Below, in pieces: positions 24,405 to 34,272 of a DNA stretch of 43,532 nt (its first letter is position 1; the number at the start of each line of letters is the position of its first letter). Where the stretch lies: assembly GCA_018702955.1 (NCBI GenBank), contig JABJEK010000070.1, positions 1-43,532 of the forward strand. The letters are read 5' to 3'. The notes beneath the pieces were generated by a model. It searched no databases. It saw only the letters and a program-made list of their open reading frames with translations, and was not told the origin of the DNA. A program made the position numbers and the translations under genes. Origin of the DNA: Rhodospirillaceae bacterium (GTDB taxonomy: Bacteria; Pseudomonadota; Alphaproteobacteria; UBA6615).

Positions 24405-26330
24405 CTAGGCGCGGACGCCGGTGGTCGCCTCTTCCTCGCGGCCCAGCGCACACAGGACCGTCGCGACGATCCCCGCGGCGGTGAGGCCCGCCTGTTCGTA
24501 TTGAACTTCCGGTTTTTCATGATCGATAAAGATGTCCGGCAGGGTCATGGGGCGGAATTTCACGCCACCATCGAGCAGGCCCGACGTCGCCAGATCGGTC
24601 ATTACCTGGGTGGCAAAACCGCCGATCGATCCCTCTTCCACGGTCACGAGCACTTCATGCTCGCGGGCCAGGCGATGGATCAGGTCTGTATCGAGAGGTT
24701 TGGCGAAGCGCGCATCGGCGACGGTCGCGCTCAATCCATGGCTGGCGAGATCCTCGGCCGCGCGCAGGCACTCCTGCAGGCGCCCACCATAAGAAAGCAG
24801 CGCCACGGATGTACCCTCGCGCAGGACCCGGCCCTTGCCGATCTCCAGCGCCTGGCCACGCACCGGCATATCGACACCCACGCCTTCGCCGCGCGGATAG
24901 CGGAACGCCGACGGGCGATCATCGATCGCCGCGGCGGTGGCAACCATGTTGACCAGTTCGGCCTCGTCGGCCGCCGCCATCAGCACAAAACCCGGCAGGC
25001 AGCCGAGATAGGCGATGTCGAAAGCGCCGTGATGGGTCGCGCCATCGGCACCGACCAGACCGGCGCGATCGATCGCGAAGCGCACCGGCAACTGCTGGAT
25101 CGCGACATCATGGACCACCTGGTCATAGCCGCGTTGGAGGAAGGTCGAATAGATCGCCGCAAAGGGTTTGAAACCCTCGGACGCGAGGCCGGCGGCGAAG
25201 GTCACGCCATGCTGTTCGGCGATACCCACATCGAAGCAGCGGTCGGGGAATGCATTCCCAAAGATGTCGAGGCCGGTGCCCGACGGCATCGCGGCCGTCA
25301 CGGCGACGATCTTCTCATCGTCTTCCGCTTCCTTGACCAGGCTCTCGCCAAACACCTTGGTGTAGCTCGGTGCGTTCGATTTCGCCTTCACTTGGGCGCC
25401 GGTGACGACATCGAATTTCGACACCGCGTGATATTTCTCATTGCCGCCCTTGTCGGATTCAAAACCGCGGCCCTTCTGGGTCACGACATGGACGAGGACC
25501 GGCGCGTCCTGCTTGCTGTCGCGGACATTCTTCAGCACCGGCAGCAGATGGTCGATGTTGTGACCGTCGATCGGGCCGATGTAATAGAAGCCCATCTCTT
25601 CGAACAGTGTCCCGCCAGTCACGAACCCGCGGGCATATTCCTCGGCCCGGCGCGCCGCTTCTTCAAAGCTTTTCGGGAATCGATGGGCCATGTCCTTGGC
25701 GACCCGGCGTAACGACCTGTAGCTCTTGGACGAAATCAGACGCGAGAGATAGGCGCTCATGGCACCCACTGCCGGTGCGATCGACATATCATTGTCATTC
25801 AGCACCACGACGAGGCGCGAATCCATCGAGCCCGCATTGTTCATGGCCTCATAGGCCATGCCGGCACTCATCGAACCGTCGCCGATGACCGCGACGACGT
25901 TGTTGTCACCGCCGGCCAGGTCTCGTGCAACAGCCATGCCCAGCCCGGCCGAGATCGACGTGGAACTGTGCGCGGCACCGAACGGGTCATACTCGCTCTC
26001 GGCGCGGCGGGTGAAACCGGACAAGCCACCACCCTGGCGCAGGGTGCGGATACGATCTCTGCGATCGGTCAGAATCTTGTGGGGATAGCATTGATGGCTG
26101 ACATCCCAGATCAGCCTGTCGCGGGGTGCTTCAAAGATATGATGAAGTGCGACCGTCAGCTCAACGACGCCCAGCCCGGCCCCCAGATGGCCGCCGGTGA
26201 TCGACACGGCGTCGATCGTCTCCTGGCGGAGCTCATCGGCGAGCTGCTTGAGCTGCTCGGGTGTAAAATCCACCATATCCGCCGGAATCCGGACGGTATC
26301 GAGTAACGGTGTCTTGCTGTTTTCACTCAA
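24405..26330 (-). CDS. dxs: 1-deoxy-D-xylulose-5-phosphate synthase
   Basis: Thiamine-diphosphate enzyme joining pyruvate and glyceraldehyde-3-phosphate, the entry step of the MEP isoprenoid pathway. At 641 aa it is full length. ThDP binding is shown by [18 protein letters not shown], followed by YIGPIDGHN. The transketolase-like middle domain has [18 protein letters not shown] and YPRGEG. It lies 31 bp after ispA in the deacetylase-xseB-ispA-dxs run, so isoprenoid precursor and prenyl chain synthesis are encoded together. Confidence 0.97.
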   Translation of the reverse strand: MSENSKTPLLDTVRIPADMVDFTPEQLKQLADELRQETIDAVSITGGHLGAGLGVVELTVALHHIFEAPRDRLIWDVSHQCYPHKILTDRRDRIRTLRQGGGLSGFTRRAESEYDPFGAAHSSTSISAGLGMAVARDLAGGDNNVVAVIGDGSMSAGMAYEAMNNAGSMDSRLVVVLNDNDMSIAPAVGAMSAYLSRLISSKSYRSLRRVAKDMAHRFPKSFEEAARRAEEYARGFVTGGTLFEEMGFYYIGPIDGHNIDHLLPVLKNVRDSKQDAPVLVHVVTQKGRGFESDKGGNEKYHAVSKFDVVTGAQVKAKSNAPSYTKVFGESLVKEAEDDEKIVAVTAAMPSGTGLDIFGNAFPDRCFDVGIAEQHGVTFAAGLASEGFKPFAAIYSTFLQRGYDQVVHDVAIQQLPVRFAIDRAGLVGADGATHHGAFDIAYLGCLPGFVLMAAADEAELVNMVATAAAIDDRPSAFRYPRGEGVGVDMPVRGQALEIGKGRVLREGTSVALLSYGGRLQECLRAAEDLASHGLSATVADARFAKPLDTDLIHRLAREHEVLVTVEEGSIGGFATQVMTDLATSGLLDGGVKFRPMTLPDIFIDHEKPEVQYEQAGLTAAGIVATVLCALGREEEATTGVRA

Positions 26331-26361
26331 AGAACGGGTCCTATCGCGGCCCTGAATACAA

Positions 26362-27270
26362 TCATACGCGCCGATCGATCAAGCGTTCGGCGGCGGCCCG
26401 CAATAAATCTGCCTTTTCCCCAAAGAAATCAAGGTTCTCGACCGCCATTTGGATATGTCGTTCCGCGATCGTACGCGCGCCGTCCAGGCCATGGCGCGAC
26501 ACGAACGTCGCCTTGCCGCGTGCGGTGTCCTTGCCAACCGCCTTTCCGGTCTCCGCAGCGTCACCGATCTCGTCGAGAATATCGTCGGTAATCTGGAAGG
26601 CGAGCCCGAAATCGGCACCAAACTCACGCAAGTGCCGACGCGCCGCGTCATCCGCGCCGGCCGCCACCGCGCCCGCCTCACACGACCAGGCGAACAGGGC
26701 GCCGGTTTTCATCGCTTCGAGACGCATGATCTCATCGTCATCCTCAACCGGTTGGCGTTCCGCCTGCAGATCGAGCATTTGCCCCCCGGCCATGCCGTCC
26801 GGGCCGCCGGCGCGGGCCAGACCGAGCACCAGCTCGGCCCGAATCGCAGGATCGGCGTGGGTCATGGGGTCGGCCAACACCTCGAACGCCAGGGTCAACA
26901 ATGCGTCACCGGCGAGGATCGCCGTCGCCTCATCATACTTCTTGTGCAGTGTCGGTTGCCCCCGACGGAGATCGTCATCATCCATCGTCGGCAAATCGTC
27001 ATGAACCAGCGAATAGGTGTGCATCATCTCGACTGCCGCCGCCACGCGCAGCGCGGCCTGCCGATCACCGTCGCAAATATCCGCTGCCGACAACACCAGG
27101 AAGGGGCGCAGCCGTTTGCCACCCGCCAGCGATGCATAGCGCATCGCCCCCCAAAGGTTGGCAACCTCGTTGGTCTGGCCCGAAGGACCATCGAGGAGAG
27201 CCGCTATCGTCGCGTCGACATCCGTCGCGACAGCAGCCAGCGCGTCGGCATAGCTACTGGACACGATCAA
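26362..27270 (-). CDS. ispA: Farnesyl diphosphate synthase (IspA-type prenyltransferase)
   Basis: 302-aa trans-prenyltransferase. The first aspartate-rich motif is in [16 protein letters not shown] and the second in [13 protein letters not shown]; both bind Mg-diphosphate. The region before the first motif ([16 protein letters not shown]) fits short-chain synthases making geranyl or farnesyl diphosphate. Its start overlaps the xseB stop by 4 bp, as in many proteobacteria. Product chain length is inferred from family and context. Confidence 0.95.
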   Translation of the reverse strand: MIVSSSYADALAAVATDVDATIAALLDGPSGQTNEVANLWGAMRYASLAGGKRLRPFLVLSAADICDGDRQAALRVAAAVEMMHTYSLVHDDLPTMDDDDLRRGQPTLHKKYDEATAILAGDALLTLAFEVLADPMTHADPAIRAELVLGLARAGGPDGMAGGQMLDLQAERQPVEDDDEIMRLEAMKTGALFAWSCEAGAVAAGADDAARRHLREFGADFGLAFQITDDILDEIGDAAETGKAVGKDTARGKATFVSRHGLDGARTIAERHIQMAVENLDFFGEKADLLRAAAERLIDRRV

Positions 27271-27530
27271 TCCGAAGGGACCGGTTCGGTATCCGGCGTG
27301 CCGTCGGCGCCGAGCGAGATTTTCTCGACCCGCGCCTGCGCCTGTCGGAGTTTCGATTCGCAGTGACGCTTCAACGCCGCGCCCCGCTCATAGGCGGCGA
27401 TCGCATCGTCGAGCGCGCTGTCGCCACCTTCGAGATTGCGCACAATCTCCTCGAGCTGCGCCAGCGCATCCTCGAAAGACATTTTCGCAATGTCAGCCGG
27501 AATTTCGACCTTTGTTTCATCCTTAGCCAT
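27267..27530 (-). CDS. xseB: Exodeoxyribonuclease VII small subunit
   Basis: 87 aa from ATG 27530 (MAKDETKVEIPADI), which has GAGGA about 7 nt upstream. An upstream in-frame start at 27566 would add 12 unsupported residues. The family core is MSFEDALAQLEEIVRNLEGGDSALDDAI, a coiled helix pair that binds XseA. The complex degrades single-stranded DNA. The C-terminal tail is acidic and Pro-rich. The neighbouring xseA is not in the window, which is usual. Confidence 0.95.
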   Translation of the reverse strand: MAKDETKVEIPADIAKMSFEDALAQLEEIVRNLEGGDSALDDAIAAYERGAALKRHCESKLRQAQARVEKISLGADGTPDTEPVPSD

Positions 27531-27572
27531 ATTCAATCCTCTACCGGCAGCGGTGCGCGCCGTCAAATCGGT

Positions 27573-28499
27573 TCAGCCCATCAGGACGCCCACATGTGCG
27601 GCGGCGGATTCGCCCAGGGCCTTCAGATCGTAGCCCCCTTCGAGAGTCGACACGACCCGGCCACCGCACACGGCTTCAGCCAGGCGGCGCAGCTCATCAG
27701 TAGCCCAGGCGAAATCCTCGGTCTCAAGCGACAGTTGCGCCAACGGGTCGCGACGATGGGCATCGAACCCGGCCGAAATCAGGATCAGGTCCGGCCCGAA
27801 ATTTTTCATGGCCGGCAGGACCACATCGCGCATCGCGGTTCGAAAATCATCCGATCCCGCCCCGGGCCAGAGTGGCGCGTTGGCGATGTTGCCATGCGCA
27901 CCGGTTTCATTCTTGTCGCCCGTACCCGGATAAAGCGGCCACTGATGGGTCGAGGCGTAGAACAATCCCGGCTCGTTCCAGAACATGGCCTGGGTGCCGT
28001 TGCCATGATGGACATCGAAATCCATCACCGCGACGCGTTCGGCCCCGTGGGCCTGGCGCGCATGTTCGGCCCCGATTGCCACGCTGTTGAAAAGGCAGAA
28101 CCCCATACCCTGGGTCGGTTCGGCATGATGGCCCGGCGGCCGCATCGCGCAGAATGCGTTGTCGGCAGCACCGGTCATCACCGCATCGACCGCATCGACC
28201 AGGGCGCCTGCGGCGCGCAACGCCGCCTCACCGGATTTCGGCGACATGAGCGTATCGGCGTCAATCCGGCTGGTCCCTTCCGTGGGCACCAGATCGAACA
28301 CCTTGGCCACATAGTCTTCCGGGTGCACCAGGGTCAGATGTTCGCGCTTCGCTTGCGGCGGGCTGTGGCGCTCCAGATCATCGAATGCCGGGTCCGCCAG
28401 GACCTCGGCGATGGTACGCAGTCGCGCGGGAGATTCCGGGTGCCCCGGTGCCGGTTCATGTTCAATGCAGACCGGGTGAAAATAAAAGCGGGTCGTCAT
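27573..28499 (-). CDS. Histone deacetylase-like zinc amidohydrolase
   Basis: 308 aa from ATG 28499 (MTTRFYFHPVC), with GGAG about 8 nt upstream; a longer frame to 28631 has no family similarity. Class II HDAC/acetylpolyamine amidohydrolase motifs are present: GHPESPARL, MRPPGHHAE, the metal-binding DFDVHHGNGTQ, FDAHRRDPLA and LEGGYDL. These enzymes remove acetyl groups from polyamines or protein lysines; the bacterial substrate here is unknown. It lies 43 bp before xseB on the same strand, a common arrangement in alphaproteobacteria. Confidence 0.93.
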   Translation of the reverse strand: MTTRFYFHPVCIEHEPAPGHPESPARLRTIAEVLADPAFDDLERHSPPQAKREHLTLVHPEDYVAKVFDLVPTEGTSRIDADTLMSPKSGEAALRAAGALVDAVDAVMTGAADNAFCAMRPPGHHAEPTQGMGFCLFNSVAIGAEHARQAHGAERVAVMDFDVHHGNGTQAMFWNEPGLFYASTHQWPLYPGTGDKNETGAHGNIANAPLWPGAGSDDFRTAMRDVVLPAMKNFGPDLILISAGFDAHRRDPLAQLSLETEDFAWATDELRRLAEAVCGGRVVSTLEGGYDLKALGESAAAHVGVLMG

Positions 28500-28625
28500 G
28501 CGCCGACTCCGGGTTGATGCGTGTTCCGCCATTGTAACCCCCGGAACGCTGCGGCAACAGTGAAGCGGGCTTTGCCTCAATCCTGCTGGCGATATTGTGA
28601 CAGACGGGGCGGGTATATCGGACTT

Positions 28626-28647
28626 AGCCAATTGACATATATTGGCT
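28626..28647. promoter_or_regulatory. Candidate operator dyad upstream of the EF-hand adaptor gene
   Basis: AGCCAAT (28626-28632) and ATTGGCT (28641-28647) are perfect inverted repeats 8 bp apart. A TTGACA (28632-28637), a perfect -35 match, overlaps the spacer; no strong -10 is seen at 16-18 bp. A repressor bound here would block the divergent region between the deacetylase and efflux genes. The binding protein is unknown. Confidence 0.5.
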
Positions 28648-28719
28648 CTCGGCGTGTTCTCCTCGCCGGCAGCGCAACCACTGATTACCGCGCGGTATCG
28701 TTCTCGGAGATGTTACGTG

Positions 28720-30312
28720 ATGAACGCTCGAATTCTTCCAACTGCACCCCTGTCCGGCGCGGCCATTCTCGTCGCAGGCGCATTGTTCGCCGCACCCGCT
28801 CTGGCCCAGACACCGGAGCTGTCGGGGCCCGCGCAAGCGCTCGACACCAACACCAACGGTGTGATCGAACGCGCGGAAGCACTCGGTCCGTCGGCGGCCA
28901 ATTTCGACACGATTGATATCGACAAAAGCGACAGCCTCGATGGCGATGAATTGCGCCACTTCTTCGCCGGCGGCCCCCGGCCGGAGCCCAAGGCCGCCGC
29001 CGCAAGCGCATCCGCCGAACCGCTTGCAGGGCCGGCCGTGGCGATGGACGCCAACAGCAACGGCGTCATCGAGAAGGCCGAGGCGCAGGGCCCGGCCGCC
29101 TCAAACTTCGATACGATTGATCTCGACAAGAGCGGGACTCTCGACGGATCTGAACTGCGCTTCTTCTTCAGGGGTGGAGAGCGCCCCGGCGGCCCTGCCC
29201 CGGCCGCCACGGCGAATTCAGGTGCAAAGCCATCAAGTGGCGAACAAGGCGGACCGCCACCCGCACGCGTGGTCCTCGACAAAGTCGTCGAGGAACGGAT
29301 CGGCCAGACCACCCCAGTCGTGGGTCGCATCGTGGCGCGACAGTCCGGACCGATCGCCGCGCGTATCAGCGGCGCCGTCGTGAACATGCAAGTCGATGTC
29401 GGAGACCGGGTCGCGACGGGCGGTGTGCTCGCGCAGATCGATCGGGAACGCATGCAGCTCGAACGCGACCGCTACGCCGCTATCGTGTCACAGCAGCGCG
29501 CAAACCTGACGGCGGAACGGGCAGATCTCGAGCAGACCCAGAATGAATTGAACCGGCTGGAAGGCATTCGCAAGTCGGCCGCCTTCTCCCAGGCCCGTTT
29601 TGAAGATGCGGTCCAGGCGGTTGCGTCCCAGACGGGTTCGGTCGCTGAGACCCGCGCCCAGCTGGCGCAGGCGCAAGCGCAGCTGAAACGCGCCGATCGG
29701 GACCTGACGGACACCCAGATTCTCGCACCCTACCCCGGGGTGATCAGCGAAACGCACACCGAAATCGGCGCGTATCTGTCGATTGGCAACCCGGTCGTGA
29801 CCATCATCAACGACCTTAATCTGGAAATCGAAGCGGACGTGCCGACTGCGCGGATCGCGAACCTGAGCGACGGGGACGTGGTGAACATCCGGGTTAGCGA
29901 AGGGCAGACCGTTCCGGCCATATTGCGCGCGGTGGTCCCGGTCGAGAACCCCCGAACCCGGACCCGGCCGGTGCGTTTCACGCCTGATTTTGCCGGGATG
30001 GATGCGCCCCTGGCCGACAACCAGAGCGTGACGGTGTTATTGCCGGTCGGCGGATCGCGTGATGCCGTCACCGTCTCCAAGGACGCGGTTACGCAGCGTA
30101 ATGGCCAAAGCATGGTCTTTGTCTCGAACAACGGGCGCGCCCAACCACGACCTGTCACGACCGGTGAGGCGACCGGCAGCCGGCTTGTCGTGGTCTCAGG
30201 TTTGAAGGCCGGCGACCTGGTCGTGGTGCGCGGCAATGAGCGACTGCGTCCCGGTCAGCGCCTCCAGGATGTGGGTGCAGGCGCCACGGCAAACGGCAGC
30301 GGCGGAGGCTGA
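28720..30312 (+). CDS. RND efflux periplasmic adaptor with four N-terminal EF-hand loops
   Basis: 530 aa from ATG 28720, with GGAG upstream; the in-frame ATG at 28642 would put 26 residues ahead of a clear signal peptide (cleavage near ALAQ, residue 30). Residues 42-53, 66-77, 110-121 and 134-145 are consensus 12-residue EF-hand loops, such as DTNTNGVIERAE and DLDKSGTLDGSE. They form two pairs that are copies of each other, offset by 68 residues. A Gly/Pro-rich linker follows. From about 195 is a membrane-fusion protein: lipoyl half (AARISGAVVNMQVDVGDRV), coiled hairpin 240-330, second lipoyl half, then barrel and membrane-proximal domains. It joins an RND pump to an outer-membrane channel, possibly under Ca2+ control (inference). 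Confidence 0.92.
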   Translation: MNARILPTAPLSGAAILVAGALFAAPALAQTPELSGPAQALDTNTNGVIERAEALGPSAANFDTIDIDKSDSLDGDELRHFFAGGPRPEPKAAAASASAEPLAGPAVAMDANSNGVIEKAEAQGPAASNFDTIDLDKSGTLDGSELRFFFRGGERPGGPAPAATANSGAKPSSGEQGGPPPARVVLDKVVEERIGQTTPVVGRIVARQSGPIAARISGAVVNMQVDVGDRVATGGVLAQIDRERMQLERDRYAAIVSQQRANLTAERADLEQTQNELNRLEGIRKSAAFSQARFEDAVQAVASQTGSVAETRAQLAQAQAQLKRADRDLTDTQILAPYPGVISETHTEIGAYLSIGNPVVTIINDLNLEIEADVPTARIANLSDGDVVNIRVSEGQTVPAILRAVVPVENPRTRTRPVRFTPDFAGMDAPLADNQSVTVLLPVGGSRDAVTVSKDAVTQRNGQSMVFVSNNGRAQPRPVTTGEATGSRLVVVSGLKAGDLVVVRGNERLRPGQRLQDVGAGATANGSGGG

Positions 30313-30317
30313 CCCAG

Positions 30318-33300
30318 ATGAACTTGATCTCGGCGTCAATTCACCGGCCGATCGCCGTCATCGCGGTCGTCATCATGATCATCATGTTCGGCTGGGTGGC
30401 GCTGCAACGAATCCCCATCCAGCTGGCACCGGACGTGCGACAGCCGGTGATCATCGTCGACACCTTCTGGCCCGGCGCGTCACCACTTGAGGTCGAGCGC
30501 GAGATCGTCAACCGCCAGGAAGAGGTCCTCAAGGGGATCGAGGGCGTGCGCAAGATCGAGAGCCGCGCCCGCACCGGACGCGCGGACATCACGCTTGAAT
30601 TCGCACCAAGCCAAAACATGGATCGCGCACTTTTGCTGGTGGCAAACCGCCTTGACCGGGTCAGCGGTTATCCGGAGGAAACCGACGAGCCGACCCTGCG
30701 CACGTCGGGCACCGACGACAATGCCATCGCATGGTTTGTCCTGCGCCGGGAGGCGGATAACGACCGGGACCTGCTGACCTACGGAGATTTCCTCGAAGAC
30801 ATCGTCCAGGAGCGGATCGAGCGCATACCGGGAATATCAGGCGTCAACATATTCGGCGAAACCGAACGCGAGATGCGGATCATCATCGATCCCGAACAGC
30901 TCGCCCAGTTCCGCCTGACCATCGGCGACGTGGTGGATCGGCTGCGCGCCGAGAACGCCTCAATTTCGGGCGGCGATGTGGAAGAAGGAAAACGCGCCTA
31001 TGTGGTGCGCACCGAAGGCGATTTTACGACCACCGATCAGGTCCTCGACGTTGTTCTGCGTTCGGACGCAGGGCGCACGGACGGCCAGATTGGCCGCATC
31101 ACGGTTCGCGATATCGCCCAGGTGGAACTCGGCTACAAGGAAGCACGAGCGCTGCCCCACCGGTTCGACGAACGCGCCATGGCGTTCAACATGACGCGCG
31201 AACAAGGCGCCAACGTGCTGACCGTGATGGACGAAGTGCATCGCGTCGTCGCCGACCTCGCGGAAGGACCGCTGAACCGGGTTGGCCTGATCGTCGAGAA
31301 CGTGTTCGACGAGACCCTGTATGTGAATTCGGCCATTTCCCTGGTGCAGCAAAACATCATCGTCGGCGGTATCCTCGCCGCCATCATCCTGATGCTGTTC
31401 CTGCGCTCCTGGCGCCCAACCCTGGTCGTGACCCTGGCGATTCCGGTTTCGGTGATCGGCTCGTTCGTCGCCATGGCGGCGCTGGGTCGCTCGCTCAATG
31501 TCATCAGCCTGGCGGGCATCGCCTTCGCGGTCGGCATGGTCGTCGATGCCGCCATCGTCGTGCTCGAGAACATTTTCCGGCTTCGCCAGGAGGGTTATTC
31601 CCGCGCGGAAGCCGCCCAGATGGGTGCCTCACAAGTCTGGCCGGCCGTGCTCGTTTCCTCACTGACCACGGTCATGGTGTTCATCCCGATCCTGGTCATG
31701 GAACTCGAGGCGGGGCAGTTGTTCCGCGACATCGCCGTGGCGATTTCGGTTTCCGTCCTGCTGTCGTTGCTCGTCTCCGTGACCGTGATTCCGGCGCTCG
31801 CCAACCGCCTGCTCGTGAACAGCGCAGCCGATGGCGGGAAGATGATGCGCATTCCGCTGCTTGATGATTTCGCCCACGGGTTCGTCACGTTCTGGCAGGA
31901 TTTCACCCGGATGGTTGTGCGCTCAAAACTGCGCGCGCTGGTCGTGGTTGGCGCCATCACGCTTGCATCGGGTGCGTTCACATTGGCATTCGCGCCGAAG
32001 CTCGATTATTTGCCGACCGGCAACCGCAACTTTGTGTTCGGCTTCGTTAATGTACCACCGGGGTACAATCTCGATACCGTCACCGAGATCACCGAGCGGA
32101 TCGCGAACCGAACCCGCAACCTATGGGCATCCGAGACAGGACCGGAATCCGAAGCTGGTGAGCCACCCAAGTTTCAGCGCTTCATCCGCGTCCCTTTCGC
32201 CGGACGCGCCTTCATCGGCGGCACCTCAGTCGACCCAAACCGCGCGGCGGAACTGATCCCGGTCTTGCAGAACGCAGGCCGGCAGGACCCCGGCGTACTC
32301 ACCTTCCCCAGCCAACCATCATTGTTCGGGCGTTCGCTGGGCAGCGGACGCACCATCGACGTAGATATCCGCGGATCGGACCTGGAACAGATTTACCAGG
32401 TCGCCTTCGATGTTTTCATCCGCCTGGCACCGCGCTTCCCCTTCAGCGAGGGCAACCAGGTCCGGCCTATCCCGAGTCTGACATTGTCCGCACCCGAAGT
32501 CCGGGTCGAGCCGAACCGCTTGCAACTCGCCGACAACGGCCTGTCGGCCCGCGCGCTTGGCCAGGCCATCGACGCCTTTAATGACGGCCTGCGGGTCGCC
32601 GAAATCACCGTCGATGGCAAACGCATTGACCTGACTCTGACCGGCCCGCCCAACATCATCGATCAAACTCAGGGCATCGGCTCCCTGCCGGTCGTGACAC
32701 GCGACGGACGCATCGTGCCGGTCGAGGGTCTCGCCGATGTGAAGATCACCTCCGGCCCGACCGAAGTCAGGCGCGCGGACCGCGCACGCACGGTGAGGCT
32801 ACAGGTCCGCCCGAACGCGGACACGCCGCTGCAGGGCGCATTCGAACTGATTCAGGAAGAAGTCGTCAAACCGATGGAAGAAGCGGGCCTGCCGGAAGGG
32901 GTCAGCATCCGGTTGACCGGGACCGCCGACAAGTTGTTGGAAACCTGGAACGAGCTGGTTATCGATCTGCTGCTCGCGATCGTCATCGTCTATCTGGTGA
33001 TGGCGGTTCTGTTCGAGAGCTTTATTTATCCGCTGATCATCATGCTGACCGTCCCCGTCGCGGCGGCCGGCGGCATCGCCGGGCTCGCGCTTCTGAACCT
33101 CGGCGTCAACCAACCGCTCGACATGCTGACCATGCTCGGGTTCGTGATCCTGACCGGAATCGTCGTGAATAACGCGATCCTGCTGGTCCACCAGACCCTC
33201 TATCATATCCGCGAGGATGACATGAATGCCGACGACGCGATCATGCTCGCGACCCAGAATCGTGTCCGGCCGATCTTCATGTCCACCCTCACATCGGTGT

Positions 33301-33500
33301 TCGGCATGCTGCCACTTGTGGTGTTCCCCGGTGCGGGTTCGGAGCTCTACCGTGGGCTGGGCTCGGTCGTGCTCGGTGGCCTGTCGCTGTCGGCCGTCCT
33401 CACCCTGGCGATCGTGCCGCCCATGATGTCGATCACGGTCGGCTGGCGTGAACGCAATCGGAATAGCCAAGCGGACGCGAGCGCGACACCCGCGTCATAG
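30318..33500 (+). CDS. RND-family efflux pump permease
   Basis: 1060-aa inner-membrane proton antiporter, 5 bp after the adaptor gene. There are twelve predicted membrane segments with two large periplasmic loops; the N-terminus is HRPIAVIAVVIMIIMFGW. In TM4 the proton-relay aspartate is kept at Asp410, but the second Asp of AcrB-type pumps is Ala (VVDAAIVVLEN). In TM10 the AcrB lysine position is Asn (GIVVNNAILLV). This points away from the AcrB drug pumps towards a divergent HAE-type group. No outer-membrane channel gene is adjacent, so a TolC-like protein elsewhere is needed. Substrate unknown. Confidence 0.95.
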   Translation: MNLISASIHRPIAVIAVVIMIIMFGWVALQRIPIQLAPDVRQPVIIVDTFWPGASPLEVEREIVNRQEEVLKGIEGVRKIESRARTGRADITLEFAPSQNMDRALLLVANRLDRVSGYPEETDEPTLRTSGTDDNAIAWFVLRREADNDRDLLTYGDFLEDIVQERIERIPGISGVNIFGETEREMRIIIDPEQLAQFRLTIGDVVDRLRAENASISGGDVEEGKRAYVVRTEGDFTTTDQVLDVVLRSDAGRTDGQIGRITVRDIAQVELGYKEARALPHRFDERAMAFNMTREQGANVLTVMDEVHRVVADLAEGPLNRVGLIVENVFDETLYVNSAISLVQQNIIVGGILAAIILMLFLRSWRPTLVVTLAIPVSVIGSFVAMAALGRSLNVISLAGIAFAVGMVVDAAIVVLENIFRLRQEGYSRAEAAQMGASQVWPAVLVSSLTTVMVFIPILVMELEAGQLFRDIAVAISVSVLLSLLVSVTVIPALANRLLVNSAADGGKMMRIPLLDDFAHGFVTFWQDFTRMVVRSKLRALVVVGAITLASGAFTLAFAPKLDYLPTGNRNFVFGFVNVPPGYNLDTVTEITERIANRTRNLWASETGPESEAGEPPKFQRFIRVPFAGRAFIGGTSVDPNRAAELIPVLQNAGRQDPGVLTFPSQPSLFGRSLGSGRTIDVDIRGSDLEQIYQVAFDVFIRLAPRFPFSEGNQVRPIPSLTLSAPEVRVEPNRLQLADNGLSARALGQAIDAFNDGLRVAEITVDGKRIDLTLTGPPNIIDQTQGIGSLPVVTRDGRIVPVEGLADVKITSGPTEVRRADRARTVRLQVRPNADTPLQGAFELIQEEVVKPMEEAGLPEGVSIRLTGTADKLLETWNELVIDLLLAIVIVYLVMAVLFESFIYPLIIMLTVPVAAAGGIAGLALLNLGVNQPLDMLTMLGFVILTGIVVNNAILLVHQTLYHIREDDMNADDAIMLATQNRVRPIFMSTLTSVFGMLPLVVFPGAGSELYRGLGSVVLGGLSLSAVLTLAIVPPMMSITVGWRERNRNSQADASATPAS

Positions 33501-33545
33501 CCGTAACTCGCCTTTGATCGGTGACGGCGCTACGATGGCACCATC

Positions 33546-34196
33546 ATGACCGGACCCGGACATAGCCTTGCGGATATCCCGTTCCTCGAACCGCTGAGCG
33601 AGTCATCCCGTGCCGCGCTTGAACAGCGCGCGCGCTGGGTCCGCTATACGGGCAACGACACGATCATCGATCGCGAGAGCGAATCCCGGGATGTGTTCTT
33701 CGTCGTGGAAGGCCGGGTGCGGGTCGTAAACTTCTCAATTTCCGGACGCGAGATCAGCTTCGACGAAATGGAACCCGGCGGCGTTTTCGGCGAACTCGCC
33801 GCGCTCGACGGGATGCCCCGATCTGCCGCCGTCGTCGCGCTGGCTGATACCCTCGTCGCGTCAATCTCACCCGACACGTTCCTGAATTTGCTGCGCGACC
33901 ATCCCGACCTGGCCATCGGTGTGATGCAGGAGCTGGCCAAGATCGTGCGCACATCGACGGAACGCATCATGGATCTGAGCACGCTGGGCGCGCTGAACCG
34001 GGTGCACTCGGAAATTCTGCGCGAAGCGCGCGCGCATGCCGAGGACGGCGCCAACACCGCCCGCATCTCGCCGATCCCCGTCCATGCCGATATCGCCGCA
34101 CGGGTCAGCACGACCCGCGAGACGGTCGCCCGGGTCCTGAGCGACCTCACCTGTCTAACGTCAGCACCTACGGAACAAATCAGCGGGATTACCTAA
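33546..34196 (+). CDS. CRP-type regulator with abnormal C-terminus
   Basis: 216 aa. The cyclic-nucleotide domain has the phosphate-binding cassette FGELAALDGMPRSAAV, with the Glu and Arg-Ser that bind cAMP in CRP. There are no N-terminal cysteines, so it is not FNR-like. The HTH recognition helix STTRETVARVLSDL carries the RETVxR pattern that reads GTGA in E. coli CRP. Family similarity stops at Leu201; the last 15 residues replace the wing and end at TAA 34194. It starts 45 bp after the pump gene and may be co-transcribed. DNA binding may be weakened. Confidence 0.88.
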   Translation: MTGPGHSLADIPFLEPLSESSRAALEQRARWVRYTGNDTIIDRESESRDVFFVVEGRVRVVNFSISGREISFDEMEPGGVFGELAALDGMPRSAAVVALADTLVASISPDTFLNLLRDHPDLAIGVMQELAKIVRTSTERIMDLSTLGALNRVHSEILREARAHAEDGANTARISPIPVHADIAARVSTTRETVARVLSDLTCLTSAPTEQISGIT

Positions 34197-34272
34197 GAGA
34201 GGATTTCTGGCTCATCGTAGTGACCGAAGGGAACGCAGATGAGACAGAAATCGCAGACACGTCAGACCGGTG
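34149..34272. other. Possible rearrangement scar shared by two convergent gene ends
   Basis: From 34149 the crp-type frame, and from 34272 backwards the cyclase frame, lose family similarity. The roughly 120 bp between looks unrelated to either gene. An 8-bp palindrome, GTCAGACC with GGTCTGAC around GGT (34261-34279), marks the cyclase side and could be the end of an inserted element. No transposase remains. Confidence 0.4.

Noticed and set aside
24389..24405. CGTCG/CGACG hairpin beside the dxs stop as a terminator
   Set aside because: A 5-bp stem with no T-run on the relevant strand; not above chance at this GC content.
26901..28517. A 538-codon plus-strand open frame
   Set aside because: Antisense to ispA, xseB and the deacetylase gene.
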